Source: Azospirillum melinis
GTDB taxonomy: Bacteria; Pseudomonadota; Alphaproteobacteria; Azospirillales; Azospirillaceae
Assembly (NCBI RefSeq): GCF_013340935.1
Contig: NZ_WHOS01000003.1
Location: 248,001-312,000 of the forward strand
Direction of reading: 5' to 3'
Length of the DNA: 64,000 nucleotides
In this document: in pieces, positions 1 to 7,265 of the stretch
How the letters are laid out: the number at the start of each line of letters is the position of its first letter
How positions within the stretch are numbered: the first letter of the stretch is position 1
Notes under the pieces: generated by a model
Told to the model about the DNA's origin: nothing
Database searches by the model: none
Seen by the model: only the letters and a program-made list of their open reading frames with translations
Translations under genes and position numbers: made by a program

Positions 1-123
1 CTGTCGAAGGCGCTGAAGGACAGTGGACTGGACGGCAAGGTTCTGCTGACCGACCCGAAGGGCGGCGATCCCCTGTTGAAGCTGGACAGCGTGCCCGGCA
101 GCAAGCCGGCGGCGAAGCGCTGA
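1..123 (+). CDS. C-terminal end of an unidentified protein (5' truncated by the window)
   Basis: An open frame enters from the left edge and ends at a TGA at 121-123, giving the last 40 residues of a protein. The tail is lysine/aspartate-rich with a short Pro-Ala-Lys end (SKPAAKR). I do not recognise the family from this fragment. The next gene starts 38 bases downstream on the same strand, so the two could be co-transcribed. Codon use matches the neighbours. Confidence 0.6.
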   Translation: MSKALKDSGLDGKVLLTDPKGGDPLLKLDSVPGSKPAAKR

Positions 124-161
124 CCCTCTCCGAACTCAAGCCGCAAAAGGGCCAACCGACC

Positions 162-974
162 ATGACGGGTTTCCCGCTTCCCGACATCGACCGCGTCGCG
201 GACCTGATCCGCTCCGTCGCCCGGACGGAGATCATGCCCTATTTCCAGAAGCTCGACGCCGCCGGCATCCGGCAGAAGACCGGCCCGACCGATCTCGTAA
301 CGCTCGCCGACGAGGCGGCGGAGCGAGCCCTGACCCCGGCGCTGTCGGCGCTGCTGCCGGGCAGCCGCGTCGTCGGAGAAGAGGCTGCCTCCGAGGACGA
401 GCGCGTGCTCGACCGCATCCATGGCGACGATCCGGTCTGGATCATCGACCCGGTGGACGGCACGATCAACTTCGCCCAGGGACGGCCGATGTTCGCGGTG
501 ATCGTTGCGCTTGCCTGCAAGGGGGAGACGGTCGCCGGCTGGATCCACGATCCGGTCGACGGTCGGATGGCGACGGCGGTAAAGGGGCAGGGTGCCTGGC
601 TCGACGGTCGCCGCGTCCATGTCGCACCGGCCGTGCCGCTGCCGCAGATGGTCGGGGCGCTGTCCACGCGCTTCTGCAGCGCGGAGATGGGCCGCCAGTT
701 GGAAGAGCGCAGCGTCGGGCTGGCGGATCGCGTGTGCCTGTCGAGCGCCGCCCAGGAGTATCTGCGCCTGCTGGAGGGGCGGGCGCATTACTCGCTCTAT
801 CACCGGCTGATGCCGTGGGACCATGCGGCCGGCGTCCTGCTGCATGCGGAGGCCGGAGGTTATTCGGCGCTGATCGACGGGACGCCCTACCGGCCGGGGC
901 TGCTGAACGGCAGCATCCTGCTGGCGCCCGACCGCGAAAGCTGGCAGGCGCTGCATGGACAGCTGTTCGGCTGA
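162..974 (+). CDS. Inositol monophosphatase family protein
   Basis: 270-residue member of the Mg-dependent inositol monophosphatase / FIG superfamily. The metal-binding signatures are present in order: GEEA at residues 72-75, the core motif IIDPVDGT at 94-101, and the WD pair at 219-220 followed by AAG. Family members hydrolyse phosphate from inositol phosphates, histidinol phosphate or related sugars. SuhB, CysQ and HisN-like proteins all belong here, so the substrate is not fixed by sequence. The ATG at 162 follows an AAAGGG at 146-151. It is convergent with the stress protein gene downstream, with a perfect palindrome in the gap. Confidence 0.88.
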   Translation: MTGFPLPDIDRVADLIRSVARTEIMPYFQKLDAAGIRQKTGPTDLVTLADEAAERALTPALSALLPGSRVVGEEAASEDERVLDRIHGDDPVWIIDPVDGTINFAQGRPMFAVIVALACKGETVAGWIHDPVDGRMATAVKGQGAWLDGRRVHVAPAVPLPQMVGALSTRFCSAEMGRQLEERSVGLADRVCLSSAAQEYLRLLEGRAHYSLYHRLMPWDHAAGVLLHAEAGGYSALIDGTPYRPGLLNGSILLAPDRESWQALHGQLFG

Positions 975-990
975 GTGCGTGTTGGGTACA

Positions 991-1008
991 GGAGGGCTAT
1001 AGCCCTCC
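991..1008. terminator. Perfect 18-base palindrome between convergent genes
   Basis: GGAGGGCTATAGCCCTCC is a perfect inverted repeat with no spacer, lying 16 bases after the phosphatase stop and 9 bases before the stress-protein stop. In RNA it would fold with a small loop on either strand. There is no clear T tract, so it is at best a weak bidirectional terminator; a protein-binding palindrome is the alternative. Confidence 0.4.
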
Positions 1009-1017
1009 CGCGCCCCT

Positions 1018-1845
1018 TCAATGTGCCAGCAGCGCCGGCAGGGCCAGCCCGTCCAGCACGGTGCGGGTCGCCCCGCCCAGCACCAGTTCACGCAGGCGGG
1101 AATGGCCGTAGGCGCCCATCACCAGCAGGTCGGCGCCCTGGTCGGTGCAGCAGGACAGGATCATGTCCCCGACCTCGCCGCCGGACGCGATGACCGACTG
1201 CGGACGGGCGGCGATGCCGTGGCGGTGCAGCCAGTCGACAAGGGTGGCGGCTTCTCTGCTCTGTTGCCCGAGGGGTTCCACGGTCAGCACGGTGACGGAC
1301 TCCGCCGCCTCCAGGAAGGGCATGGCGGCGCGGACCGCACGCGTGGATTCGCGTGTGTTCTTCCAGGCGATCAGCACATGGCGGCCGATGGGCGCCGCAG
1401 CCGGCTGTTTCGGCGGCAGGACCAGGACCGGTGTGGCGGTTTCCAGCGGCAAACGATCGGGGATGTGGTGCAGCGACACCCGCTCGCCCGCCCGCACCGC
1501 CGCGGATTGCGCGACGACGATCAGGTCGGCATAAGCGGCGCGCTCGGCCAGCAGATCGACATGGTCGCCCTCTTCGATGGTCCAGTCGTAGGGCAGCCCG
1601 TCAAGCGACTTGCGGACCTCCTGCTCGATCCGCTCGGCATTCTCGTGGGCGATTGCGGTCGCCTCCGCCATGAAGCCATAGGATGCGGCGCGGCCGGTGG
1701 CGCCCGCAGGCATCGACACCGGGGTGGCGATGTAGAGCGCCTGGATATGGGCGGAGAAACGCTTGGCCAGGGCCGTTGCCACCGCCAGCCGGCTGGTGTG
1801 GGCGTCGTCGTTGGCCATGTGCAGCAGGATGGTCTTGATCGGCAT
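1018..1845 (-). CDS. Tandem-domain universal stress protein (UspA family)
   Basis: 275 residues, about twice the length of a single UspA domain, so two domains in tandem. The first begins MPIKTILLHM. The second ends with the nucleotide-binding signature of the family, G-x2-G-x9-G (MGAYGHSRLRELVLGGATRT), near residues 240-262. The first half lacks an obvious copy, which suggests one ATP-binding and one degenerate domain. Cytoplasmic stress-response role; partners unknown. ATG at 1845 with GGGAGACGCAAGGGC just upstream. It is monocistronic as far as the sequence shows. Confidence 0.88.
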   Translation of the reverse strand: MPIKTILLHMANDDAHTSRLAVATALAKRFSAHIQALYIATPVSMPAGATGRAASYGFMAEATAIAHENAERIEQEVRKSLDGLPYDWTIEEGDHVDLLAERAAYADLIVVAQSAAVRAGERVSLHHIPDRLPLETATPVLVLPPKQPAAAPIGRHVLIAWKNTRESTRAVRAAMPFLEAAESVTVLTVEPLGQQSREAATLVDWLHRHGIAARPQSVIASGGEVGDMILSCCTDQGADLLVMGAYGHSRLRELVLGGATRTVLDGLALPALLAH

Positions 1846-1885
1846 GCCCTTGCGTCTCCCAACATTATGATCGGTCCACCATCAG

Positions 1886-1923
1886 CCGGCGGAGCGGTTT
1901 CCCTCTAGGTAACGCTCCGCCGG
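1886..1923 (-). terminator. Strong hairpin after the thiamine-precursor transporter genes
   Basis: CCGGCGGAGCG and CGCTCCGCCGG are perfect 11-base complements separated by 16 bases, placed about 40 bases after the stop of the binding-protein gene and about 40 bases upstream of the stress-protein start. There is no U tract, so termination efficiency is uncertain. It may also lie in the 5' leader or promoter region of the stress-protein gene, which reads in the same direction. Confidence 0.45.
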
Positions 1924-1962
1924 GGTCGATGGCAACGCCGGTCACATGGGAAAGGCAGGCAG

Positions 1963-2904
1963 TTACTTCACCACCACCGCATACTGGTCGACCGGCGCCA
2001 CCGCTTTGATCAGACCGCGGGCCTTCAGGAACTCGGCGAAGCGGGTGTAGCGCTCGGCATCCAGGGCGGCCGGGCTGTGGGCGAAACGCGGCAGCGTGTC
2101 GGCCCAGGCGCGGCGGTTCAGCTCGTCGTTCAGTTCGGGCCGGCCCTTGACGAAAGCGGCCTGCGATTCCTCCGGATGGTTCAGGATGTAGAGCGTCGCC
2201 CGCTCCACCGCCGCCAGGAAGCGCTTGAAGCGCGGATCGTTCGTCTTGTCCTTGCGGGTGACCAGAATCAGTTCGTCATAGGGCGGAACGCCCTCTTCCT
2301 CGGGATAGAAGGCGCGGCCGGGGTGCTTCTCGATCTCCATCTGGTTCAGTTCGAAATTGCGAAAGGCGCCGACCACCGCATCGACCTGGCCTGACAGCAG
2401 CGATGGTGAGAGGGAGAAGTTGACGTTGACCAGCTCGACATCCTTCAGGCTCAGCCCCTGCTTCTCCAGCATGGCACCCAGCAGAGCATCCTCGAAGCCG
2501 GCGATGGAGTAGCCGACCTTGCGGCCCTTCAGATCCTTCAGCATCTTCACCGGCCCGTCGCGCAGCACGACGACGGAGTTCAGCGGCGTGGACACCAGCG
2601 TGCCAATTCGGACCAGCGGCAGTTCCTCCGCCACCTGGAGGATCAGCTGCGGCTGGTAGGACACGGCGATGTCGGCGCCGCCGGCGGCGACCAGCTTCGG
2701 CGGGTCGTTGGGGTCGGCCGGGGCGGTCAGGGTGACCTCAAGCCCGGCGTCCTTGAAGAATCCCTTCTCCTGCGCCACCACCAGCGGGGCGTGGTCGGGG
2801 TTGACGAACCAGTCAAGCATCACGGACAGCTTGTCCTGGGCCAGCGCGGGAAGCGAGGTCATCAGACCGGCGGCGATCAGGCCGGCGGCAAAAAGGTGCT
2901 TCAT
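1963..2904 (-). CDS. thiY: Thiamine pyrimidine precursor ABC transporter, substrate-binding protein (ThiY/NMT1 type)
   Basis: 313 residues in the NMT1/THI5-like periplasmic binding family, which binds N-formyl-aminopyrimidine or HMP precursors of thiamine. Residues 1-23 are a signal peptide (MKHLFAAGLIAAGLMTSLPA then LAQ) and the mature protein begins DKLSVMLDWFVNPDHAP, the typical family start. I chose the ATG at 2904 because of this signal peptide and the AAGGGGAGAG before it; the open frame runs further upstream into the permease gene. It is the last gene of a riboswitch-controlled ABC operon. Function is inferred from family plus riboswitch; the exact ligand is not. Confidence 0.88.
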   Translation of the reverse strand: MKHLFAAGLIAAGLMTSLPALAQDKLSVMLDWFVNPDHAPLVVAQEKGFFKDAGLEVTLTAPADPNDPPKLVAAGGADIAVSYQPQLILQVAEELPLVRIGTLVSTPLNSVVVLRDGPVKMLKDLKGRKVGYSIAGFEDALLGAMLEKQGLSLKDVELVNVNFSLSPSLLSGQVDAVVGAFRNFELNQMEIEKHPGRAFYPEEEGVPPYDELILVTRKDKTNDPRFKRFLAAVERATLYILNHPEESQAAFVKGRPELNDELNRRAWADTLPRFAHSPAALDAERYTRFAEFLKARGLIKAVAPVDQYAVVVK

Positions 2905-2921
2905 CGGGTTGTCTCTCCCCT

Positions 2922-3689
2922 TCAAGGGTTGGCGTCTTCGGCAGGTTGGGTATCGGGTTGCCAAGGCAGGGCGCGGCGGGCGAGCGCATCGACGGCGGCA
3001 TAAAGCGAGACGGCGAAAAGTCCCAGCACCAGCACGGCGGCGAACAGGAGGTCGATCTGCATGCGGGCATTGGCGTGCAGCATCAGGTAGCCAAGGCCGG
3101 AAGACGACCCCACCCATTCGCCGATCACCGCCCCGATGGGCGCCACCGCGGCGGCCACCCGCACCCCGGACCAGAAGGCGGGCAGGGCGGCCGGCAGGCG
3201 GATGCTCCACAGAATCGCGGCGGGCGAGGCGCCCATGGTGCGGGCAAGGTCGAGCCAGCCGGGATCGGTGCGCCGCAGCCCGTCGAACAGTGCGGTCGTC
3301 ACCGGGAAATAGATGACCAGCACCGCCATGGCGATCTTGGACGCCATGCCATAGCCGAGCCACAGCACCAGCAGCGGCGCCAGCGCGAAGACCGGGATGG
3401 CCTGACTGACCAGCAGCAGCGGCATCAACCAGCGCCGCGCCGTGCGGAACCGCGCGAGCAGCAAGGCGCTGACCCCGCCCAGCGCCACGCCGGCCACCAG
3501 CCCGATCAGAATCTCGGCCAGCGTGGTCAGGCCATGGGTCAACAGCAGAGGAGCCTGGCGCTGCATGGCGTCCGCCACCGCCAGCGGACCGGGCAGAAGG
3601 TAGCGCGGCAGCCCGGTGGCCCAGACCAGCGCCTGCCAGCCGGCGACCAGCACCAGCAGGGTGATCGCGCCGCGCAGCAGCGCCTTCAT
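2922..3689 (-). CDS. thiX: Thiamine pyrimidine precursor ABC transporter, permease (ThiX type)
   Basis: 255 residues with about six hydrophobic segments and the BPD_transp_1 cytoplasmic loop (EAA-like stretch LDLARTMGASPAAILWSIRL), as in SsuC/TauC/ThiX permeases. It starts at ATG 3689, overlapping the ATPase gene's TGA by 4 bases (ATGA), and stops 17 bases before the binding-protein gene. This arrangement implies translational coupling. It would form the membrane channel for the pyrimidine precursor. Confidence 0.88.
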   Translation of the reverse strand: MKALLRGAITLLVLVAGWQALVWATGLPRYLLPGPLAVADAMQRQAPLLLTHGLTTLAEILIGLVAGVALGGVSALLLARFRTARRWLMPLLLVSQAIPVFALAPLLVLWLGYGMASKIAMAVLVIYFPVTTALFDGLRRTDPGWLDLARTMGASPAAILWSIRLPAALPAFWSGVRVAAAVAPIGAVIGEWVGSSSGLGYLMLHANARMQIDLLFAAVLVLGLFAVSLYAAVDALARRALPWQPDTQPAEDANP

Positions 3690-4438
3690 TCCGCCAGCCT
3701 CCGCAACAGTTCGGCCTGATGCGCCAGCAGGTCCGGATCGTCGACCCGGCGCGGCACCGGGCCGGAGGGCTCCAGCGCCGGTCCCATGACGGCGGGCCGG
3801 CCGGTCATCACATGCAGTCGGTCGCCGATGCGCAGCGCCTCCAGCGGGTCGTGGGTGACCATCAGGACGGTGCGGCCGGCCAGCGTCTCCGCCGCCGTTT
3901 CCTGCAAGCGCAGCCGGGTGATGGCGTCGAGCGCGGAGAAGGGCTCGTCCATCAGGACCAGCGGCTTGTCCTCCATCAGGGTGCGGGCCAGCGCCACGCG
4001 CTGCTTCTGCCCACCGGACAACGCGGCGGGACGGTCGCGCTCGCGCCCCGTCAAGCCGACGCGGTCCAGCAGCGCGCGAGCCTGCTCCACCCGCGCCGGA
4101 TCGGGACGGCGGTGGCGCAGCCGGTCGCCGAGCAGGACATTGTCGAGGACGGTCAGCCAAGGCAGCAGCAGGTCCTGCTGCGCCATGTAGGCGATCCGGC
4201 CGGCCAGCGGCTGCCGGTCGCCGGTGACCACCTCGGTCGGCGGCTCCGGCTCGGCCAAACCGGCGAGGATGCGCAGGAGCGTGGTCTTGCCGACGCCGCT
4301 CGGCCCCAGCAGGCAGGTGGTCCGCCCGGCCGGCAGCTCCAGCGTCAGGTCGGAGAACAGCAGCGTGCCGCCATAGGTCAGCCGCGCCCGCGAGATGGTC
4401 ACCGAAAGGGGCGTCATCGCAGGCACGCGGGCATGCAT
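3686..4438 (-). CDS. thiZ: Thiamine pyrimidine precursor ABC transporter, ATP-binding protein (ThiZ type)
   Basis: 250 residues with a complete ABC ATPase: Walker A GPSGVGKT at 45-52, Q-loop Gln near 87-88, signature LSGGQKQR from 140, Walker B VLMDEP at 161-166, H-loop His at 196. It resembles the SsuB/TauB/ThiZ group. It is the first gene after the TPP riboswitch. The ATG at 4438 has no good ribosome-binding site; an in-frame ATG at 4417 (MTPLSVT) is a possible alternative start. It powers import through the adjacent permease. Confidence 0.9.
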   Translation of the reverse strand: MHARVPAMTPLSVTISRARLTYGGTLLFSDLTLELPAGRTTCLLGPSGVGKTTLLRILAGLAEPEPPTEVVTGDRQPLAGRIAYMAQQDLLLPWLTVLDNVLLGDRLRHRRPDPARVEQARALLDRVGLTGRERDRPAALSGGQKQRVALARTLMEDKPLVLMDEPFSALDAITRLRLQETAAETLAGRTVLMVTHDPLEALRIGDRLHVMTGRPAVMGPALEPSGPVPRRVDDPDLLAHQAELLRRLAE

Positions 4439-4476
4439 CGTGAACTGGCGGAGTTGGAGAGGGTGCGGTCCCGCAT

Positions 4477-4566
4477 CACTGATCCCTACGCCGGCATGAA
4501 CCGGATCAGGTTCCAGGGGTCGTCCCGCAACAGGACCTCTCAGCCGCCCATCGGCTCCCCCCAGTG
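4477..4566 (-). promoter_or_regulatory. TPP riboswitch (THI box)
   Basis: Read on the minus strand the segment carries the hallmark TPP aptamer elements in order: GGGGAGCC, GGCTGAGAGG, then GAACCTGATCCGGTTCATGCC and GGCGTAGGGA. The outer P1 helix is visible as CACTG at 4562-4566 pairing with CAGTG at 4477-4481. It sits about 40 bases upstream of the ABC ATPase start. A small TGCG/CGCA hairpin follows between the aptamer and the gene and may be part of the expression platform. By family knowledge, thiamine pyrophosphate would repress the transporter operon. Confidence 0.95.
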
Positions 4567-4691
4567 AAGGCGGCGACTATAGGCGCGGACGATCCGTGAC
4601 CGCAAGCATTGCCGGATGCCGCTTCCGGCATGCGGAAGCGGGCGGCTTGACCACACCGCTGCGGCGCCTAGTTTCTGACGGGCATCGAGGA

Positions 4692-5819
4692 GTGCCCGTC
4701 CTGACCACGCCATTCCGCACACCGCTGTTCATCGGCGGGGAAATCTACCGCGGCTCCACCTATGGGCCGAAGCATCCGCTGGCGATTCCACGCGTGTCGA
4801 CCGCCATCGACCTCAGCCGCGCCATGGGCTGGCTGCCGGACGAGGTCTATCTCGACACCCATGTGGCGAGCGAACGCGAACTGGCGCGCTTCCATACCGC
4901 CGACTACATCGCCGCGCTGAAGCGGGCGGAGGCCGAGCAGCGGGTCGACGAGGCGACAGCCACCCGCCACAATCTGGGCAAGCTGGAAAACCCCGTCTTC
5001 GCCGAGATGTACCGGCGGCCGGCACACAGCAGCGGATCGGCGTTGCAGGCGGCCAGGATTCTCGGCGACCGGCCCGCCGGTCTGGTGTATGCGCCGGCCG
5101 CCGGGACGCATCATGCGCGGCGCGACCGGGCCAGCGGCTTCTGCTATTTCAACGCGCCGGTTCTCGGCATTCTGGAATTGCTGGACCATGGGCTGGAGCG
5201 GGTCCTCTATGTCGATCTCGACGCCCATCATGGCGACGGGGTGGAGGAGGCCTTCGCCGACGACGACCGGGTGCTGACCGTGTCCATCCATGAGGATGGG
5301 CGCTGGCCCTACACCGGCAAGGCGGAGGACCGCGCCGGCGGCATGGCCCGCAACCTGCCGGTCCCGCCGGGCTTCAACGACAGCGAGATGGAGCATGTGA
5401 TGGAGGCGGCGGTCCTGCCGCTGGCCCGTGCCTTCCGTCCGCAGGCGATGGTGATCCAGACCGGCGCCGATGCCCTGGCCGAGGATCCGTTGAGCCGGCT
5501 GGAGCTGTCCAACCGTGCGCTGTGGGATGCCGTGGCGGCGCTGCTTCCGCTGGCGCCGCGGGTGCTGGTGGTCGGAGGCGGCGGCTATAATCCCTGGTCG
5601 GTCGGGCGTTGTTGGGCCGGGATCTGGGCGGTGATGAACGGCGTCGATCCCGCCGTGCGGCCAACGGCGGAGGCGGAGGCGGTGCTGCGTGCCCTGACCT
5701 GGAATCGCGCCGCCGGCCGCAATCCGCCCGAACATTGGTTCACGACGCTGGGCGACGAACGGCGTCCCGGGCCGGTGCGGGACGCGGTGAAGCGGGTGGC
5801 GGAGATTGCCATGTCCTGA
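4692..5819 (+). CDS. Histone deacetylase family protein (AcuC/acetylpolyamine amidohydrolase-like)
   Basis: About 375 residues of the zinc-dependent HDAC fold. Visible motifs are the charge-relay histidines THHARRD, the zinc ligands in VDLDAHHGDG and in QTGADALAEDP, and the active-site tyrosine motif VVGGGGYNP. Bacterial relatives deacetylate acetyl-CoA synthetase (AcuC) or acetylpolyamines, so the substrate here is open. Start choice is uncertain: the frame stays open to GTG 4596 and a TTG at 4647. I prefer GTG 4692 (protein starting VPVLTTPFRTPLFIGG) because it leaves room for the divergent riboswitch-operon promoter. Confidence 0.85.
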   Translation: MPVLTTPFRTPLFIGGEIYRGSTYGPKHPLAIPRVSTAIDLSRAMGWLPDEVYLDTHVASERELARFHTADYIAALKRAEAEQRVDEATATRHNLGKLENPVFAEMYRRPAHSSGSALQAARILGDRPAGLVYAPAAGTHHARRDRASGFCYFNAPVLGILELLDHGLERVLYVDLDAHHGDGVEEAFADDDRVLTVSIHEDGRWPYTGKAEDRAGGMARNLPVPPGFNDSEMEHVMEAAVLPLARAFRPQAMVIQTGADALAEDPLSRLELSNRALWDAVAALLPLAPRVLVVGGGGYNPWSVGRCWAGIWAVMNGVDPAVRPTAEAEAVLRALTWNRAAGRNPPEHWFTTLGDERRPGPVRDAVKRVAEIAMS

Positions 5820-6014
5820 CGGATGGCGGTGTCCTGACCCGCAGCCGACCGACTCATTCCGACGAATTTCGAACCAACCTGTGACGATTCGTTGACGGGG
5901 TCGGATTGTTCGTTGATTCTCTTTTCCACTGCGCCGGTGCAGCTTCCGCGTCGGGTGATGCCGGCTTCGGCGGAATTTGCGGGTGGGATTTGCGGTAGGA
6001 GAACGGGCGGGCGG

Positions 6015-6626
6015 ATGTCGAACACGACGCTGTTCCTGATCGCCATCGTCATCATCATGCTGGCTGCCGTCCCGGTCGCCATGATGATGAAGGATTTCCT
6101 GCCGAACATCATGGAAAAGAGCAGCGGCCTGGATCAGGTCGAGAACCGCATCTACGTCCTGCATGCCGAGGCGCAGGAGCTTCAAAACCGGGTGAACCAT
6201 CTGGTCCAGCGCCGGAACAGCCAGTCTTCCGACCGCAACCGGCTGGAAAGCGATATCCGCAAGGCGGAAAAGCAGGTTCGGGACCTCTCGGACCAGCCGC
6301 CGATGTTCGTGCATGAGGTCGGCGACCCGCAGGCCGGACTGATGAAATTCGTCGCGACGGTGACGCAGGAGAAGGCGTCTGCCGCTGCCCGCGCCGCCGG
6401 CGAGCGGGCGCAGGTCAACCCGATATGGCGCTGCACAAATGTAGCCGAGGTCTGGGCGTCCAGCTTTGACGAGGCCAAGCAGATGTGCGATGTGGCCTTC
6501 CCGTTCAAAATGGGTTTCCAGAAGACGTTCATGCGCGGCGATGCGCGGGCCGGCGGCAAGGCCGCCGGCAAGGGTGTGCCGACGCCACCCGCCACCGCCC
6601 GGGCGAAGGCGGGTGCCGCCACATGA
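6015..6626 (+). CDS. Single-pass membrane coiled-coil protein, function unknown
   Basis: 203 residues. An N-terminal membrane helix (LFLIAIVIIMLAAVPVAMMM, about residues 6-25) is followed by a charged heptad-like stretch from about 40 to 100, consistent with a coiled coil, then a globular part with two cysteines (WRCTNV, QMCDVAF) and an Ala/Gly/Lys-rich tail. The ATG at 6015 was chosen because it places the membrane helix at the N terminus. The stop overlaps the next start (ATGA), so the two similar-looking proteins are probably made together and may form a complex. I do not recognise a named family. Confidence 0.75.
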   Translation: MSNTTLFLIAIVIIMLAAVPVAMMMKDFLPNIMEKSSGLDQVENRIYVLHAEAQELQNRVNHLVQRRNSQSSDRNRLESDIRKAEKQVRDLSDQPPMFVHEVGDPQAGLMKFVATVTQEKASAAARAAGERAQVNPIWRCTNVAEVWASSFDEAKQMCDVAFPFKMGFQKTFMRGDARAGGKAAGKGVPTPPATARAKAGAAT

Positions 6627-7177
6627 TGATCAACTTCATCATCGTCCTGGCCATCGTCGCTATCGGTGCTTGGCTCGGCAACATCCTGATGAGCGTCGAG
6701 CAGCGGGTGTCGCAGGCGCGCCAGCGCGTCCGCGGCGTCCGCAACAACCTCGATAAGCTGGATGCCACCATCCACCGCCTGCATCGGGAGGAGGAGACCC
6801 TCCATGCCGAGATCGAGGAACTGACCCGGGAGATGGTGGAACTGCGCAAGAAGCAGGTGGAGGTGCAACAGCGCCTGACCGAAGCGCAGTCGAAGCGTCG
6901 TCCGCAGATCCTGATCCTGACCGACCGGCGCAATCCCGGCGACAAGGAATGGCTGGTCACCGTGGTGAACCAGCAGATTGGCGAGATCGATGCCGCCCAC
7001 CCTCTTGCCGTCGAATGGGCACGGGGGCGCCAGTATCTGGTCTGGGCGGAGTCGGACCGCGAGGCCGGCGAACGTGCCAACCGCCGCTTCAGCGCCCGGC
7101 CCGGCTATCAGGTGCGGTCGGTGGCCCCGGTGAAGGAAGATCTCTACAACGCCAGCCCGGCCCAAAGCGCAGCGTAG
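6623..7177 (+). CDS. Second single-pass membrane coiled-coil protein, function unknown
   Basis: 184 residues with the same plan as the preceding gene: an N-terminal membrane helix (MMINFIIVLAIVAIGAWLGN), a long predicted coiled coil rich in Glu/Gln/Arg from about 25 to 95, then a globular C-terminal domain (QILILTDRRNPGDKEWLV). Its ATG overlaps the previous stop by four bases, a sign of translational coupling. A strong bidirectional terminator follows. No family recognised; the pair resembles paired inner-membrane scaffold proteins only in architecture. Confidence 0.75.
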   Translation: MMINFIIVLAIVAIGAWLGNILMSVEQRVSQARQRVRGVRNNLDKLDATIHRLHREEETLHAEIEELTREMVELRKKQVEVQQRLTEAQSKRRPQILILTDRRNPGDKEWLVTVVNQQIGEIDAAHPLAVEWARGRQYLVWAESDREAGERANRRFSARPGYQVRSVAPVKEDLYNASPAQSAA

Positions 7178-7197
7178 AAAAGCATCGCGCAGACATC

Positions 7198-7234
7198 GAA
7201 AAGCCCTTCCTCCGCGAGGGAAGAAGGGCTTTTC
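7198..7234. terminator. Bidirectional intrinsic terminator
   Basis: GAAAAGCCCTTC at 7198-7209 is complementary to GAAGGGCTTTTC at 7223-7234, with a short GC loop. The A-rich and T-rich ends make it U-tailed on both strands, suiting the convergent genes that end at 7177 and 7266. Confidence 0.85.
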
Positions 7235-7265
7235 GCAAAGGTCCGTCTCAGCGCGTTCCCAGGCT

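Noticed and set aside
5881-5920. TTGACG promoter-like box before the membrane coiled-coil gene
   Set aside because: A matching -10 element at 16-18 bases is not convincing (GATTCT), so I did not list it as a promoter.
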